DNA of 64,000 nucleotides from Linum tenue (Eukaryota > Streptophyta > Magnoliopsida > Malpighiales > Linaceae), in contig CAMGYJ010000002.1 of assembly GCA_946122785.1 (NCBI GenBank), forward strand, positions 43,860,495 to 43,924,494, given 5' to 3'. This document shows, piece after piece, positions 46,631 to 57,711 of this stretch (position 1 is the stretch's first letter; every line of letters starts with the position of its first letter). The notes under the pieces were generated by a model, which saw nothing but the letters and a program-made list of their open reading frames with translations, searched no databases and was not told the DNA's origin. A program made the position numbers and the translations under genes.

Positions 46631-47018
46631 AATATCCTTTCCATCAGTTACTCACCATAAAAAAATATATGGTGAAAATGTGGGTACTACCCACCCAAAA
46701 TTATGGAACTGGTACATAAGAGGATGAATTTACAGTTTGGTTGCCATCAATTACATTTTAACACTTTTTCTTTTAATTACCGTTCCTTCCATTGACAAAT
46801 TACAATAGACTCCTTATATTTTGTGCGTATACTATAGAATATTTTTGTTGGTGGAGTTTTGAGTAGGTATATGAGGCGGGGGTCCAAAACCATACCTGCC
46901 CCATACCCATCAAGTTTTTTGCGGGTTTTACCCATACCCAGTCAATACAGCGATTCCACGCGTTGACTGGGTCGTAGACGGTCTACCCGCGACCATGGGT
47001 TGGCTGCCATCCCTACCC
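46631..47018. mobile_element. Right-hand remnant of a hAT-like element
   Basis: The segment ends GGTTGGCTGCCATCCCTA, the usual hAT right tip, and contains ACCCATACCC/GGGTTTT words like the element at 36812-37442. The Cassandra copy appears to sit inside it, because similar words (ATACCCATACTCATG, GGATACCCATGG) lie left of 46001. No left TIR could be found. Confidence 0.45.
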
Positions 47019-49184
47019 TCTATCCCTTCCCCAATCTAATGGTCTAGATTATTTTGCAACAAAAAAAAGGGATAGACTGGTAATTTCGCCCATACCTTTT
47101 TTTTGTTTGGCTTGACATGGATCTAGGTGAGAGATAAAAGATAGTTGACCAGTCATAGACTACTTTTCCTAATCCCCCTATTTTTCTTAATTGGATCCTA
47201 TAGTGTTCATTTTAACTCGAAATTTAAACAAATGCATGTAAAGAATGCATTAATTATGATCTACCCAATGACATCCATTTTGCTATATTTTGAGCGAAGA
47301 AAAAATTAACTCTTCAAAACACGTGTCAGTTGTAGTATTATCATTGTCATATCAATAATATATCATGATATGATGACTCAACTACTTCATTTCAACTCAA
47401 AAAAAAAAAAAGAATTGTATAGAAAGAACACATTTATTAAGATCTAATCAGTGATATCCACTTTCTTATGTTTTGTTAAACATAAGACCACATACCGACA
47501 TCATATCATGTAACCATATTGATGATATCATGATGACAGTGATATGATGTCATCGAATTATTTGTCAAGCATAAAACTTCAAACTGACATCATATCACGA
47601 TCATACCAAAATCATACCAATATCATATTACTATCATATCAACATTATACCACCATGATATCGTACCAATGCCAGTGATATCTTGATATGACAGTGGTAT
47701 GATTACTTGAAATTTTTTTGCTCCTAAAAATATCAAAATGGATATCATCTTGTAGAGCATAAAAATTCTGATATATCTATGCAAAAAATTTTGAAATCGC
47801 GCTAGCCCACAAAAAATACGGTCAGCTGCTTAGAAAAATCCACCAAGCTCCCCTAAATTCCTCCTTAACCCTCTATGATATGGACAATTAGATCTTTCCC
47901 TATCAAATTATAACCTTTGGATTAGATTTTGCAGGAAGATATAACTCCACGATTTTGTACTGGATTCTTCGCCTTTTTCAATTATAAAGGATATAATAAA
48001 AAAAATGGGTCATTTAGTTATTTGTTGTCTATAGTTTATATGAAAACAAATTATTTTTGGTACTTAATTCATAGTTTTATCAATATGTAGCTATATTGAG
48101 GACTTTTTCCAGAAATACCACTATTTAAAAAAAGAATTCCAAAATATCACCCAACCCCATAAAATTCCAAAATTACCATCTTTTTCAAAAACCGCCACCT
48201 CACCTTGCGGTTTTCTATGAAAACTCAAAACCCTTTATTTTCAAGTGGAGAATGAAAAGTTTTTGAGCAAAAAATTAAATATTTAAATTTTCATTCACTC
48301 CTATATCCCTAGCTAATTAAGGAGAGTGTAGACAATTATTTTGTTAAGTTGGTTTGTGCCTCACGATAATTTTTTAATATTTATAAAATTGCTGTATATT
48401 ATTTTGGTACAAAACTAAACAATATCGTTATGATTTAGCACTTTTGTAGAAGATGAAACTTGTCTAATGAGTTATAGTAGGACATGAGTTATTCGTTTAT
48501 GATGATATAAAATTGAAAATATTAGTATAGTTTAGTAGCTTCCGAATAGGATTGTGACTTGTGAGTATATAATGGTGACCATGTCTTTTGCTTCTTTATT
48601 TTGATATATCAAAAAATTGATATCATTGTGTAAATCACGCAAAATTTGATATTTTGGCACAAAAAAATCTACACTCAGAATAAAAACGAAATAAATTAGG
48701 ATAAATTAAGAATAGTAGGGGAACTAAAAATAAAAGAGATTTTGTTTGCTAGATGGAATATTCTAATTATATGACTGAAATTTTTTAAATTAAAATTAAA
48801 CTATTTTTTCAATATGTTAGATCTACGAATGAAAAAAATAATAAAATAAAAAGAAGAATGGAGTTCAGCTAAAAACTGAATGCTTATAACTTATAAGGGG
48901 TTGACATAGATACATAAGAAATCTAGAAATTTTATATAGTGAAGCGAATGTTCATCTATAAATATTGACTATTTTGTTGTTAAGTACTCAAGTAGTCATA
49001 TGATCACTTATAATTGGTTAATGTGGTTGACTCTACCATGCATGTCTGTTTTTATTTGGCTATAAATTATCTAAGCGAGTACTAAAATTATTTATAGTAA
49101 GCTCACAATGTATTTGAAACATGACAAATATAGAAGTAAATGACTAACAATGTAAGGCAACTAACAGATTTACAAACTTGGATT
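47019..49184. other. AT-rich DNA with ATCATATCA-type repeats
   Basis: Between 47330 and 47710 the words CATATCA, TGATATG and ATCATACCA recur on both strands. Parts (GATATCCATTTTGATATTTTT near 47745 on the minus strand, TGACATCCATTTTGC near 47270) resemble the start of the Mutator-type element at 49194-50852. No gene is supported; 47900-49184 has nothing else I can name. Confidence 0.45.
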
Positions 49185-49193
49185 CTTCTACAG

Positions 49194-50852
49194 GGGTCCG
49201 GATCACCTCAGTAACCATCCCATCAGTAACACTCAGTAACCCCTTCCCCTGACCAGATCACATCAGCGCCTTCTCTCTCCTCAAACAACCTTTAATTTTC
49301 CTTCTCTTAATCTTTAACGGACGATTTCTCACTCGTTTTAAGTCGGAATTTAATTTTTTTTGCACAGTTAGATCAGATTAATTGTGCTCTTCAAAATGAT
49401 ATCCACTTTGATATTTTTCAGACATAAAAAAATTTGTCAGTTATTACCAGTCATTACCATATAGTAATGACTGGTATTGACCATACCATATGGTATGAAA
49501 AAATTTGTCACATCAATATATATTACGTTACCACCCAATACCATATGGTATAGTGTGGTAATATCAATATATATTTCGTTACCACCCAATATCATATGGT
49601 ATAGTGTGGTAATATCAATATATATTTCGTTACCACCCAATACCATATGGTATAGTGTGGTAATATCAACATATGGTAAATCTAACTACCATACAATACC
49701 ACCATAGTAGAACATGGTTAATCGAATGAACACAAATTAATTGTAATTACCATACAATACCACATGGTATGAGAAGGTAAAACCATACAAAAATAATATA
49801 AATCTAATCACAATCCTTTACGACCATAGTAAAACACGATATCCATAAAAATACATTTCGTTACCACACTTTACCATATGGTATAGACACATTACCATAT
49901 GGTATATACACATTACCATATGGTATATACAAATTACCATATGGTATAGTGTGGTATATACACATTACCATATGGTATATACACATTACCATATGTTATA
50001 TACAAATTACCATATGGTATAGTGTGGTAATCTCGGTATATATATATATACAATTACGACTCTCTTCACTTTCTTCTCCAGCTTCATTGTCTTCTAACTC
50101 TTTTTTCTCAGAACTGGAGTCGATTACCACCCACTACCACCATGATAAAACTCGTGACCATAAAGATACATTTAGTTATCACACATTACCATATGGTATA
50201 GTGTGGTAATACCAATACATATTACCTACAAGGAAGAAAACAGAAGGAGGGAGAGACAAAAAAAACTCGTCTTCTGTCTCCTCTGCAATCAAGAACACCA
50301 AATGCAACAACAAAAAAGAGGAGGAAGATCGGAATTGAAAATTCACAAATAAATATTAAAATATAAAACATGCAAACTTAACTCACATAGATCCGTCCCC
50401 TCTTTGTCAATATGGAACGTCATCTATTTTGAGGCCGATAAAAGAAAGAACATAAGGAAGAAGCAGCTGCAAAGAGATTAGATCTAGAGAAGAAAGAGAT
50501 TGGCAGAGAGAAAGGAACAAAGAAAGAGGAGATTGCTAGAGAGAAAAATGAAGAACAAAATAAGAGATTAGATCTAGAGAATAAGGAGAATGAGAGAGAG
50601 AAAGGTACAAAAAAAGAGGAAAAGAGAGTTGCAGAGATAAGACACTAACTCTCTCTCCTCCATGCAAAGCAAACTAATAAATGTTGGACAAATTAAAAAA
50701 AAGTAAACAATTAAAAATTCAAAAAGCGGACAGAAATACCCCTCATCACCCCGCATCAATCCCAGCCACATGATCGCTCCGTCCTAGATCAACGGCTCCG
50801 GGTGAGTTACTTACAGATCAGTAACCAGTGGTTACTCACTGTATCCCAAGCC
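49194..50852. mobile_element. Non-autonomous Mutator-type element B, 1659 bp
   Basis: The flanking 9-bp repeat CTTCTACAG is at 49185-49193 and 50853-50861. The ends align without gaps over 23 bp: left GGGTCCGGATCACCTCAGTAACC, whose reverse-complement partner on the right is GGCTTGGGATACAGT...GTAACC. The left tip GGGTCCGGATC equals that of the right end of element A (10912-11878), so they share a family. There is no transposase. The inside has palindromic repeat arrays (49480-50210) and a purine-rich segment (50220-50640). Confidence 0.85.
49480..50210. repeat. ACCATATGGT palindrome arrays in element B
   Basis: First block, about 49505-49670: three tandem units of about 51 bp, each holding a 34-bp near-perfect inverted repeat (TTACCAC(C/A)C, then ATACCATATGGTAT in the centre, then GTGTGGTAA). 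Second block, about 49865-50035: seven or so units of about 21 bp, CACATTACCATATGGTATATA. Further single copies are near 49757 and 50187. Ten or more ACCATATGGT palindromes occur in about 700 bp. Confidence 0.9.
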
Positions 50853-50861
50853 CTTCTACAG

Positions 50862-52466
50862 TAACACACATGTTCACAATTCTCTAAAAGAATCATACAT
50901 CTTTACAAAAAAAAAAATTATTCTTTATTAAAAGACAACGTGAAAGTTGCTTTTAATGATAGATACATAATCAATTTTTACCATGAAAGAATGATATTCG
51001 TGTTGGTGGATCGAGCGCGAGATTCTCTCCTGCTTCTCTCGAAGGAAACCCTAATTTGGTTCTGCGAAAATCAATTTGAGAATGGTTGAAGTCGATTGCA
51101 AAACGTCAGTGACAAAAATCTAAAGAAACAATTACTGAATTGAATGGGCCCGAAATAAAGTAAATGAGAAATGGGCTTTAGCCCGCGTCAGGCCCGCTGT
51201 TCAATTCCAAGCCCGCTCCTTGCTTCTTCAATCAGACCAATTCTGGTTCAACCCTGTACTTCGACTGCCTCCTCTGTTCGTCCGAGGTGTCTGCAAAACA
51301 GAGTAACCAACTACACCAAGCAACTTTAAGCTAGATCAAATTGACACTGCGAGAACACAATTTTTACGTGGTATCCGGTACTATTTGATTTAGTACCGAC
51401 TAATCCACGGTCGAAGTATCTCAATCGAGACCTTCGACGTTCCACTATAATCACGACAGCCGAACCCTTTACAGTCAATCTCCTGGCAACTCTCCGTCAC
51501 CGATCAGACTCAGAGATAGTTCACTCCCCGCAAACCCTATCAAGAATACCCGCTATTCTACCAGCAATTTCCCCAACTGCTACTGACTCTTCCCTTCTCA
51601 CTCTATCTCTCAACACCAATACTTTCTTTAGTGCTTGCAACGACAGAGTCTGGAAAAGTGCTCTGTCCATGAAGTTACAATTAGCTAAATAGTCTAAGTC
51701 TGACGACCGTTGCCCCGTGATCTCCTCTTGAATGATCCGATCTTCCTTTCTTGATTTTCACACACTTTCCTAGTCAGGATGATTTCAACCGTTGCTCAAA
51801 ACTTTCCTTCTTCGCATATGAATTTACAATTTTCATGACCGAGCATTGACAAGCTTCTCACAACAATTCGTGGTAGCATGAACCGAAGTTGTCCAAGTGT
51901 GATGGTACCTTAAAAGTTAAAACCATTAGTTTCTGAAAATAAAATCCAAACAACCAGAATTGAAAGCCAAATACCATCAAGATATTATGATTCGATGGTA
52001 GCAAGAATCACAGACAACAAAAGGAAATTTTCAAAAATTATGTACCAAGGAAAAGCTTGATAAGAGACAACAAAGTTGTTCAATCCTATGAAGGACCTAA
52101 ATTGTCAATCCGAAGTCCTAGAATCGTAGAAGATGTTCAATCATCTTATAAACCACAAAACCTACTGCTTTAATGCTACAAACCTTTACAATGAAAACAT
52201 GCTACAAACATTTTACAAAATATCAATTGTGCTGCCTCGAAGTCTTCGAGGAGCAATTCTAAATATCAATTGTGCCTCCTCGAAGATTTCCAGTGCCTAG
52301 AGAAAGAGAGTGAGTGATAGAGAGTATTGATCAGCAAAGGGAATTCAAGGAGGCAGAGTCCCTCTCTGAACTCTACAAATCATGCAATGGAAGAAACAAA
52401 AATTCTCTTCCCATATCTTAGAACTATGGACCAAAAATCCATAAATAAATCCAAATTATACATTTA
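50862..52466. mobile_element. Probable minus-strand LTR-type remnants, ends not defined
   Basis: The minus-strand reading of about 51700-51340 has the design of a plant LTR R-U5 (GACCGTGGATTAGTCGG, ATACCACGTAAAAATTGTG), like that in copia element 1 but unrelated in detail. No paired LTR or primer site is visible. The stretch 51900-52460 is featureless. Confidence 0.35.
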
Positions 52467-52814
52467 TTAGCTTCTGAAACTAAAAAGGAAAAACCTGCTG
52501 AAGCACTTAAATCCCAAACAGGTAATGAAGCTCACTTGCTCTTCGGGGGTACTTGTCTCCTTCATCGCATGGAAATCCGCAATTTCGTGATTGGTGCTCG
52601 AACACCAATCACATGACATCACTGCTCTCTTCCCTTGCTTCTTGTCCTCAAGGATTACCTCGACCAACTTGCCTAGCTTTGCTTCAAGTGGAGCTCTTGC
52701 TCTCACACTTCGCACTCCTCGATTGGTGCTTCTCTTCCCACTTCTTGTCAAGCCCCAATCATATCCCTTAAGAGCCATATCTTCAAGCAACTTGGTCGCT
52801 TGAGGAGGGGTCAT
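52467..52814 (-). pseudogene. Athila-type gag fragment on the minus strand
   Basis: 115 codons reading TPPQATKLLEDMALKGYDWG, then LGKLVEVILEDKKQG and CDWCSSTNHEIADFHAMKE. This resembles the gag stretch after the capsid of Athila-type gypsy elements (a TKLLEDMA helix followed later by a Cys/His segment). It is cut off at 52814, exactly where the oppositely oriented LTR fragment begins. Assignment to Athila gag is moderately sure. Confidence 0.55.
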
Positions 52815-53766
52815 GTTTGTATGAATTGAATGATTTGTATGAATTGAATGATTTGTGTGTGGTAGTGTTTTAATGTGAATGAGTAGGTATTATTCAGAAA
52901 TGATTGTGTTGTGTGAAAGTCTATCAATCTAATTGTCATTCTAACCTAGTTTAGAGAGGAAACCTCCTTAGGTTAAGAGGCTCAATTTGAGATGAGTGTT
53001 CTTGGGAATTTCATGCCTCCTAGGGTAGTTTAGAGAGGAAACCTCCTTAGGTTAAGAAGCTCAATTTGAGATGGGTGTTCTTGGGCATTTCATGCCTCCT
53101 AGGCTAGTTTAGAGAGGAAACCTCCTTTACCCAAAGAGGATCGATTCGAGCTGGGTTTAGTTGGGCATTCAATGCCTCCTAAACTAATTTAGAGAGTATC
53201 CTCCTTAACCTAAGAGGCTCAATTCGAGATGGGTTTCCTTGGGCATTCAATGCCTCTTAAGCTAGTTTAGAGAGAACCCTCCTTAACCTAAGATGCTCTA
53301 TTAGAGATGGGTTTCCTTGGGCATTTTATGCCTCCTATTCTAGGTTAGTTAAAGGGAAAAGCTCATATTTCGTATTAGCACTTAGGGTTTGGTTGTGGGT
53401 GACCGTCCAAGCTCCAATTCGAGGGTGAAGTCTAACCATTCCTTAGTTGATAGGTTGAGAGGGTTGCATTAGTGGCTTGGATCGTATCTCATTCCTCAAC
53501 CTAGAGGCTAAGAGGGTAGCTTTGGTTGCTTGTTAGAATTTATTTCTCAACTAGTGTTAAATCCATTTTACCTTTCCAAAGCAATTTAGTTTTAGACCTT
53601 TGTTTTCACCAAAACTAATCCGCTAGATAATGTTTTAAACAGTAGAAGTAGCGGTACATGGATCGGCCCGAGTCGATATTTAAACATACTTGCCCTATAT
53701 TGCACCCATCTAAGGTTTATACTTGGACCTTAGGTGGGATTTTATTGTGATAGTCATAGCGAGTCA
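52814..53766 (+). repeat. 5' LTR of the Athila-type element, first about 720 bp missing
   Basis: Position 52814 corresponds to 61991 in the right LTR; everything equivalent to 61273-61990 (U3 with its dyads and TATA-like box) is lost. It ends ATAGCGAGTCA. It includes the tandem minisatellite at 52946-53344. Confidence 0.85.
52946..53344 (+). repeat. LTR minisatellite, five units of about 79 bp
   Basis: Units begin CTAGTTTAGAGAG, go through CCTCCTTA, AAGAGGCTCAATT and GAGATGGGT, and end TTCATGCCTCCTA. The same array is in the right LTR at 62105-62495. Confidence 0.85.
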
Positions 53767-53772
53767 AGTTTT

Positions 53773-53790
53773 TGGCGCCGTTGCCAGGGA
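53773..53790 (+). other. Primer-binding site of the Athila-type element
   Basis: TGGCGCCGTTGCCAGGGA is complementary to the 3' end of tRNA-Asp, the primer used by Athila and related gypsy lineages. It begins seven bases after the LTR end. Confidence 0.9.
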
Positions 53791-53917
53791 CTTCGGTCTG
53801 TTATCGTGAAAAGTTTGTTTGGTTTTAATCTAGATTTTAATTTCTGTTTTTGTTAAGTCGTGAAGTGTTTGCTTGTGCTAGACATTTTGTGTTTTCTAAG
53901 TGTGTGTAGGGAGGTGC

Positions 53918-55475
53918 ATGACCCAGAGCAATCCGGCGCCTTTAACACCACTAGACGAGGACATCAACCGGACCCTCCAACTTCTAGCTCGAGAGAGGGA
54001 GTAAGAAGGAGAAGTGAAGAAAGGGGACAACAAGTTGCTCCCAAAATTGAAGTAATTGAAGGAGAAGTTGAAGTTGAGATGGCGGGAAATCAACACCAAG
54101 GGGCTAATCCGCTTCCAAACCCAAATGGAGAAGCGGGAGCCGTGGAAGAGCCAAGTGTTAGTGTGTGGTATATGATCCATGATTGAACCTTTCCCAACAA
54201 CTCGAGTTATTGGGAATAACTGGTACTTGACATGGTATTAGAGCCTTCCGCGGCCGAAAGGTCTTGTGTTCGAATCCCGGTGAACCCCATTTGTGAAGCA
54301 CATTGTATTCTTGTATTCAGACTTGTGCAAACTTCAAGCCCTTGAGGGATGCATGGGAAAGATTCTCCGACTATTTCCTCCAATGCCCTCACCATGTATT
54401 CGAGGAGCAATTTCGAATAGAAACTTTCTATGGAGGACTCATTCAAGATGACAAGATCTTCATTGACTCTCTTTGCCAAAGGAAGGCATTGCCGACGTCA
54501 CCACCTGTGGCTGAGTACACGCCACCCCTACCTTTTCCCACGGGAGTGCACAAGGAAAGATTGGAAGCGGAATGTGGAGGTTTCATGGAGATGCTCCGAA
54601 AGCTCCACCTCAACATTTCCTTCCTTGAAGCGATGGCCCACATGCCAAGGTATTCGAGATACCTCAAGGGGTGTCTCTCCAAGAAGCCGAAGTTCGAAGA
54701 CCTCGCCAATGTCACCCTAGGCGAGGAGTGCTCAGCCTTCATCCTCACAGGTTTCCCAAGAAGCAACCCGATCCAGGTAGTTTCACTATACCTCTTTGCA
54801 TCGGTTCTCATCACATAGAAAATTTGTTGGCGGACTTAGGGGCGAGCATAAATGTGATGTCATATAAGCTTTTTAAGAGGCTAGACATAGGTGAACTAAA
54901 GACTACGAGGATTAGTGTCACATTGGCCGATCGCTCTGTCATTAGTCCTAGGGGCATAGTGGAGGACGTGCTAGTACGAGTGGGAAAATTCTGTCATCCG
55001 ATGGATTTTCTGATCCTGGATATAAGTGAGGATTCTGAGATGCCACTCATACTAGGAAGTCCTTTCCTAGCTTTACGCCAAGGCATTAATTGATGTAAAT
55101 GAGGGAACTTTGAACTTGAGGAACAGTGAGGAGAGAATTACTCTTGGAATTGAACATAAGCCTAGGAGTGAGGAAATAAAACCGAGTGATATGAATGCAA
55201 GTGGAGGGAAGCCTTGCAAGGCGAATCCTACTATTACTGTTGGTTCTTGTGATGATGTGAAGCAGGAAAGCAAGGAGGGCATCTCGCCAAAAGAAGGAAG
55301 GAAAGTAGCTTGGAGGGAAAGGATAAGTCGTGCTAATGCCCAGTGGAAGGAAAAGGGCAAAGCAAAAATCACCGGCCAAGAAGACCACCCCATGGAGAGT
55401 AAGTTGGGAGGCGACATGCCTCGCCATGAGATCATGGCGGACCCACTCTCGGCGACATCACGTTCAACCTCATGA
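53918..55475 (+). pseudogene. Athila gag and protease remains
   Basis: Gag starts at ATG 53918 (MTQSNPAPLTPLDEDINRTL) and meets TAA at 54002-54004. Pieces continue in other frames: RSEERGQQVAPKIEVIEGEV at 54030-54080, then after a gap the capsid C-part FKPLRDAWERFSDYFLQCPHH at 54333-54395. The N-terminal capsid (well over 100 residues in Athila) is missing, replaced by unrelated DNA with a tRNA-like box. After a frameshift near 54770 comes the retropepsin: DPGSFTIPLCIG, LADLGASINVMS with the catalytic Asp, LADRSVISPRGIVEDVLV and MPLILGSPFLA. Another shift lies near 55078, and the last frame stops at 55473-55475. Confidence 0.85.
54225..54310 (+). mobile_element. tRNA-like (SINE-type) segment within the gag remains
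   Basis: CATGGTATTAGAGCC is followed by GTGTTCGAATCCCGGTG, a good pol III B-box. It replaces the missing part of the capsid region. Ends and TSD are not clear, so the label is tentative. Confidence 0.35.
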
Positions 55476-55712
55476 TAGATTCGCAACGTCAAGCTAGTGA
55501 CGTTAACTTAGCATTTGTTGGGAGGCAACCCAACGTAGGTTTGTTTTCTTTTCCGTATTTTGGTTTTTTTGTGTCGAGTGAAGAGTTCCAATGGTCGAGT
55601 GGTATCCCCATTCCAAGTTTTTGTGATTGCATTTTTTCGGGTTGTGTCGTGATTGATAGTAGGCACGGTGGAATAGGTCTAGTAAAAATTTTCAGAAGTG
55701 CCTGTTTTCACT

Positions 55713-55895
55713 AATGTTCACGGACGGATTGCCCTGTTCACGATCTTGTAAGACCGTGAATAGGCAAACGCGTCCGTGAACCAAGGTGCTTCCACGTGTG
55801 TCAAACCCATCGGCTTGCCTGAGTTCACGGACAGATTGCAGTGTTCACGATCTTAACGACCGTGAACTACAGGGTCTACCTATAAAAAGGCCATG
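55713..55895 (+). promoter_or_regulatory. Internal U3-like module: CACGG/CCGTG dyads and a TATA-like box
   Basis: Dyads of the form GTTCACGG...CCGTGAA(C/T) recur (near 55718, 55741, 55767, 55825, 55844, 55858), with CCGTGAACCAAGG as in the LTR. A TATA-like CTATAAAAAGG at 55880 follows. The right LTR has the same order at 61465-61704. It lies about 0.8 kb before the env-like region. A promoter role is inference. Confidence 0.5.
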
Positions 55896-56710
55896 AACGG
55901 TCTTCTTCACTTCACGACCCAAAATCTCGCCGGAATTTTCAAAAATCGCTGGAAAACCGCAAAAATCCAACGGGTTTTGCCCATTTCCTCCACTTCCGTC
56001 AAGCCAAATCCAAAACCAAGCACATACCCATTCTTCCCTCATCAAAAGCGGCATTCGCTAAGATTTTGAACGATTTGGGCCATCTTTTTTCGGCAAAGTC
56101 GCCGCCAGCGAGCCTCAGCCGAGAGTCCGACGAGCTTCTGACGAATTTCACCGGAGACCCTTCTCCGGTCTGTTTGTCGGCCAATTTTCACCTTCCTCGC
56201 CCTCACCTCACTTCCTCCTACATCCTACTTGAGTCTCAAGGTTATTTTTTAGCTCTACCTTATTTATTTTGGGAGAATCGGATTAGCTAGTGAAGTGATT
56301 AGAATTTTGGTGAATTGAATATTGAACTTAGCGTTAGGGCGAGGAATTAGATGAATTAGGATGATTGAATGGTTGAATGTTGTTGCTTGAGCTTATGTGA
56401 GCTTATGTGAGCCTTGTTGGCCATGTTTTAATTCAAATTGCTTTTATTTGTGAAATTGGCCCAATAAGTGCTAATTATTGAATGACGAATGTTTTGCTTG
56501 AGTGGTGGTTGGTAACCACCATTGCATGGTTCGGGTTTGAAATATTGTGTGAGATATTTCGTGACCACCTAGAACCATGCATCGGTGTGCTTATGCTAAA
56601 TTGTTTTGATTAGCATGGATCCGTACTGGAAATATAAGTGTGGGGGAATTCTTTTTCCTCCCAATGAGCTAAGATTGACATTTATTTCCACGTATGGTGC
56701 ATGTTTGTTG

Positions 56711-57711
56711 ATTTTGCAGGCTGCTAAACGTGGAGCACGAGTACATCAGCTACCTGGTGAAACACCACGGTTCAAAGACAAGTTCGCCTACTAGAGGGAC
56801 AGCCGGATTGGGCAACATTATTGACGGCTAGACCTGGACATATTTAACATGTTCAGGTGTCAAGCCGCAATGTCAAGGGTCTACTATCAACCGCAGTGGC
56901 GCCTGCTGCTCTCTATGGATGAGCTCATCTACCACGAGCTCTACTCCATCTTCATCCACGTCGTCCCGACCAACAAGAAGAGTCGGCCATATGTGGAGTT
57001 TATGCTGGGAGGTCAGCCGCGCGTGCAGACCTATGATGCCTTCACCCAGGCCATGGGGCTCGACACGACATACATGACGATGACAGGGCGGCACTACACC
57101 GCTGACTTCGACTACCAGGCCACATTCTGGGCCTTCAATCGTCCCAAGCATGAGCACAAGGAGTACGAGGCGAGCCGCAGTTGAGGACCCCTTGGAGGAT
57201 CCTGCATACCCTGCTCTCCCGCTCTGTCGTCCCTAGCCTACAGTCGGGCCACCTGATCATGAACAGAGGGTTGTTTGCTCCCTTCTCCATGAGGCATCCA
57301 GGAGAGCCGATCCACCTAGGATCGCTGATTGCCACCTCTTTCGCCCGATGTCTGGCGCAGAACAGGGTGGACACCATGCATATGGAGGGCATCATCACGA
57401 GGTTGGCCTGACACTTTTATGTGAATCTGACAGAGCCCTTCCCAGTGGCGACTCTCTACAACCAGAAGCTAGTGCTTCAAGGAGAGCGAGGGGTAGAGTA
57501 CCTTGAGGAGCTCCGACACTCAGGAGTCATGACGCCAGTAGTTGACCCGGCTCCAGTGGAGCCAGATGCAGAGGGACCACCTCCAGAGCAGCCACCTTCT
57601 CGAGCTCCCGGTCGCCGGTGTCCCGCGCTCCAGCGCCTAGTACCACCACCACCAGCAACAGCACCATCTGGTGCCGGTCCTTCCACGACTGGTAATCTCC
57701 TCGTCTAGAGG
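56711..57711 (+). pseudogene. Athila env-like / ORF-1 region, broken
   Basis: A splice-acceptor-like TTGATTTTGCAG ends at 56719, followed by AAKRGARVHQLPGETPRFKD, the usual start of this Athila ORF. In-frame stops occur at 56792-56794 and soon after. The best part is 56849-57184 (VYYQPQWRLLLSMDELIYHE, PYVEFMLGGQPRVQTYDAF). A frameshift near 57180 leads to SRSVVPSLQSGHLIMNRGLF and IHLGSLIATSFARCLAQNR, a stop at 57409, and then a Pro-rich end to 57708. The role of this ORF in Athila is unknown: it was once compared with env proteins, but no membrane segment is visible here. Confidence 0.7.

Noticed and set aside
49865..50035. CRISPR-like array of palindromic repeats
   Set aside because: Plant DNA; there are no unique spacers, units are joined head to tail, and the array lies inside a DNA transposon.
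53896..54180. Minus-strand frame opposite the Athila gag start
   Set aside because: Shadow frame; the plus strand follows LTR and primer site in the expected order.
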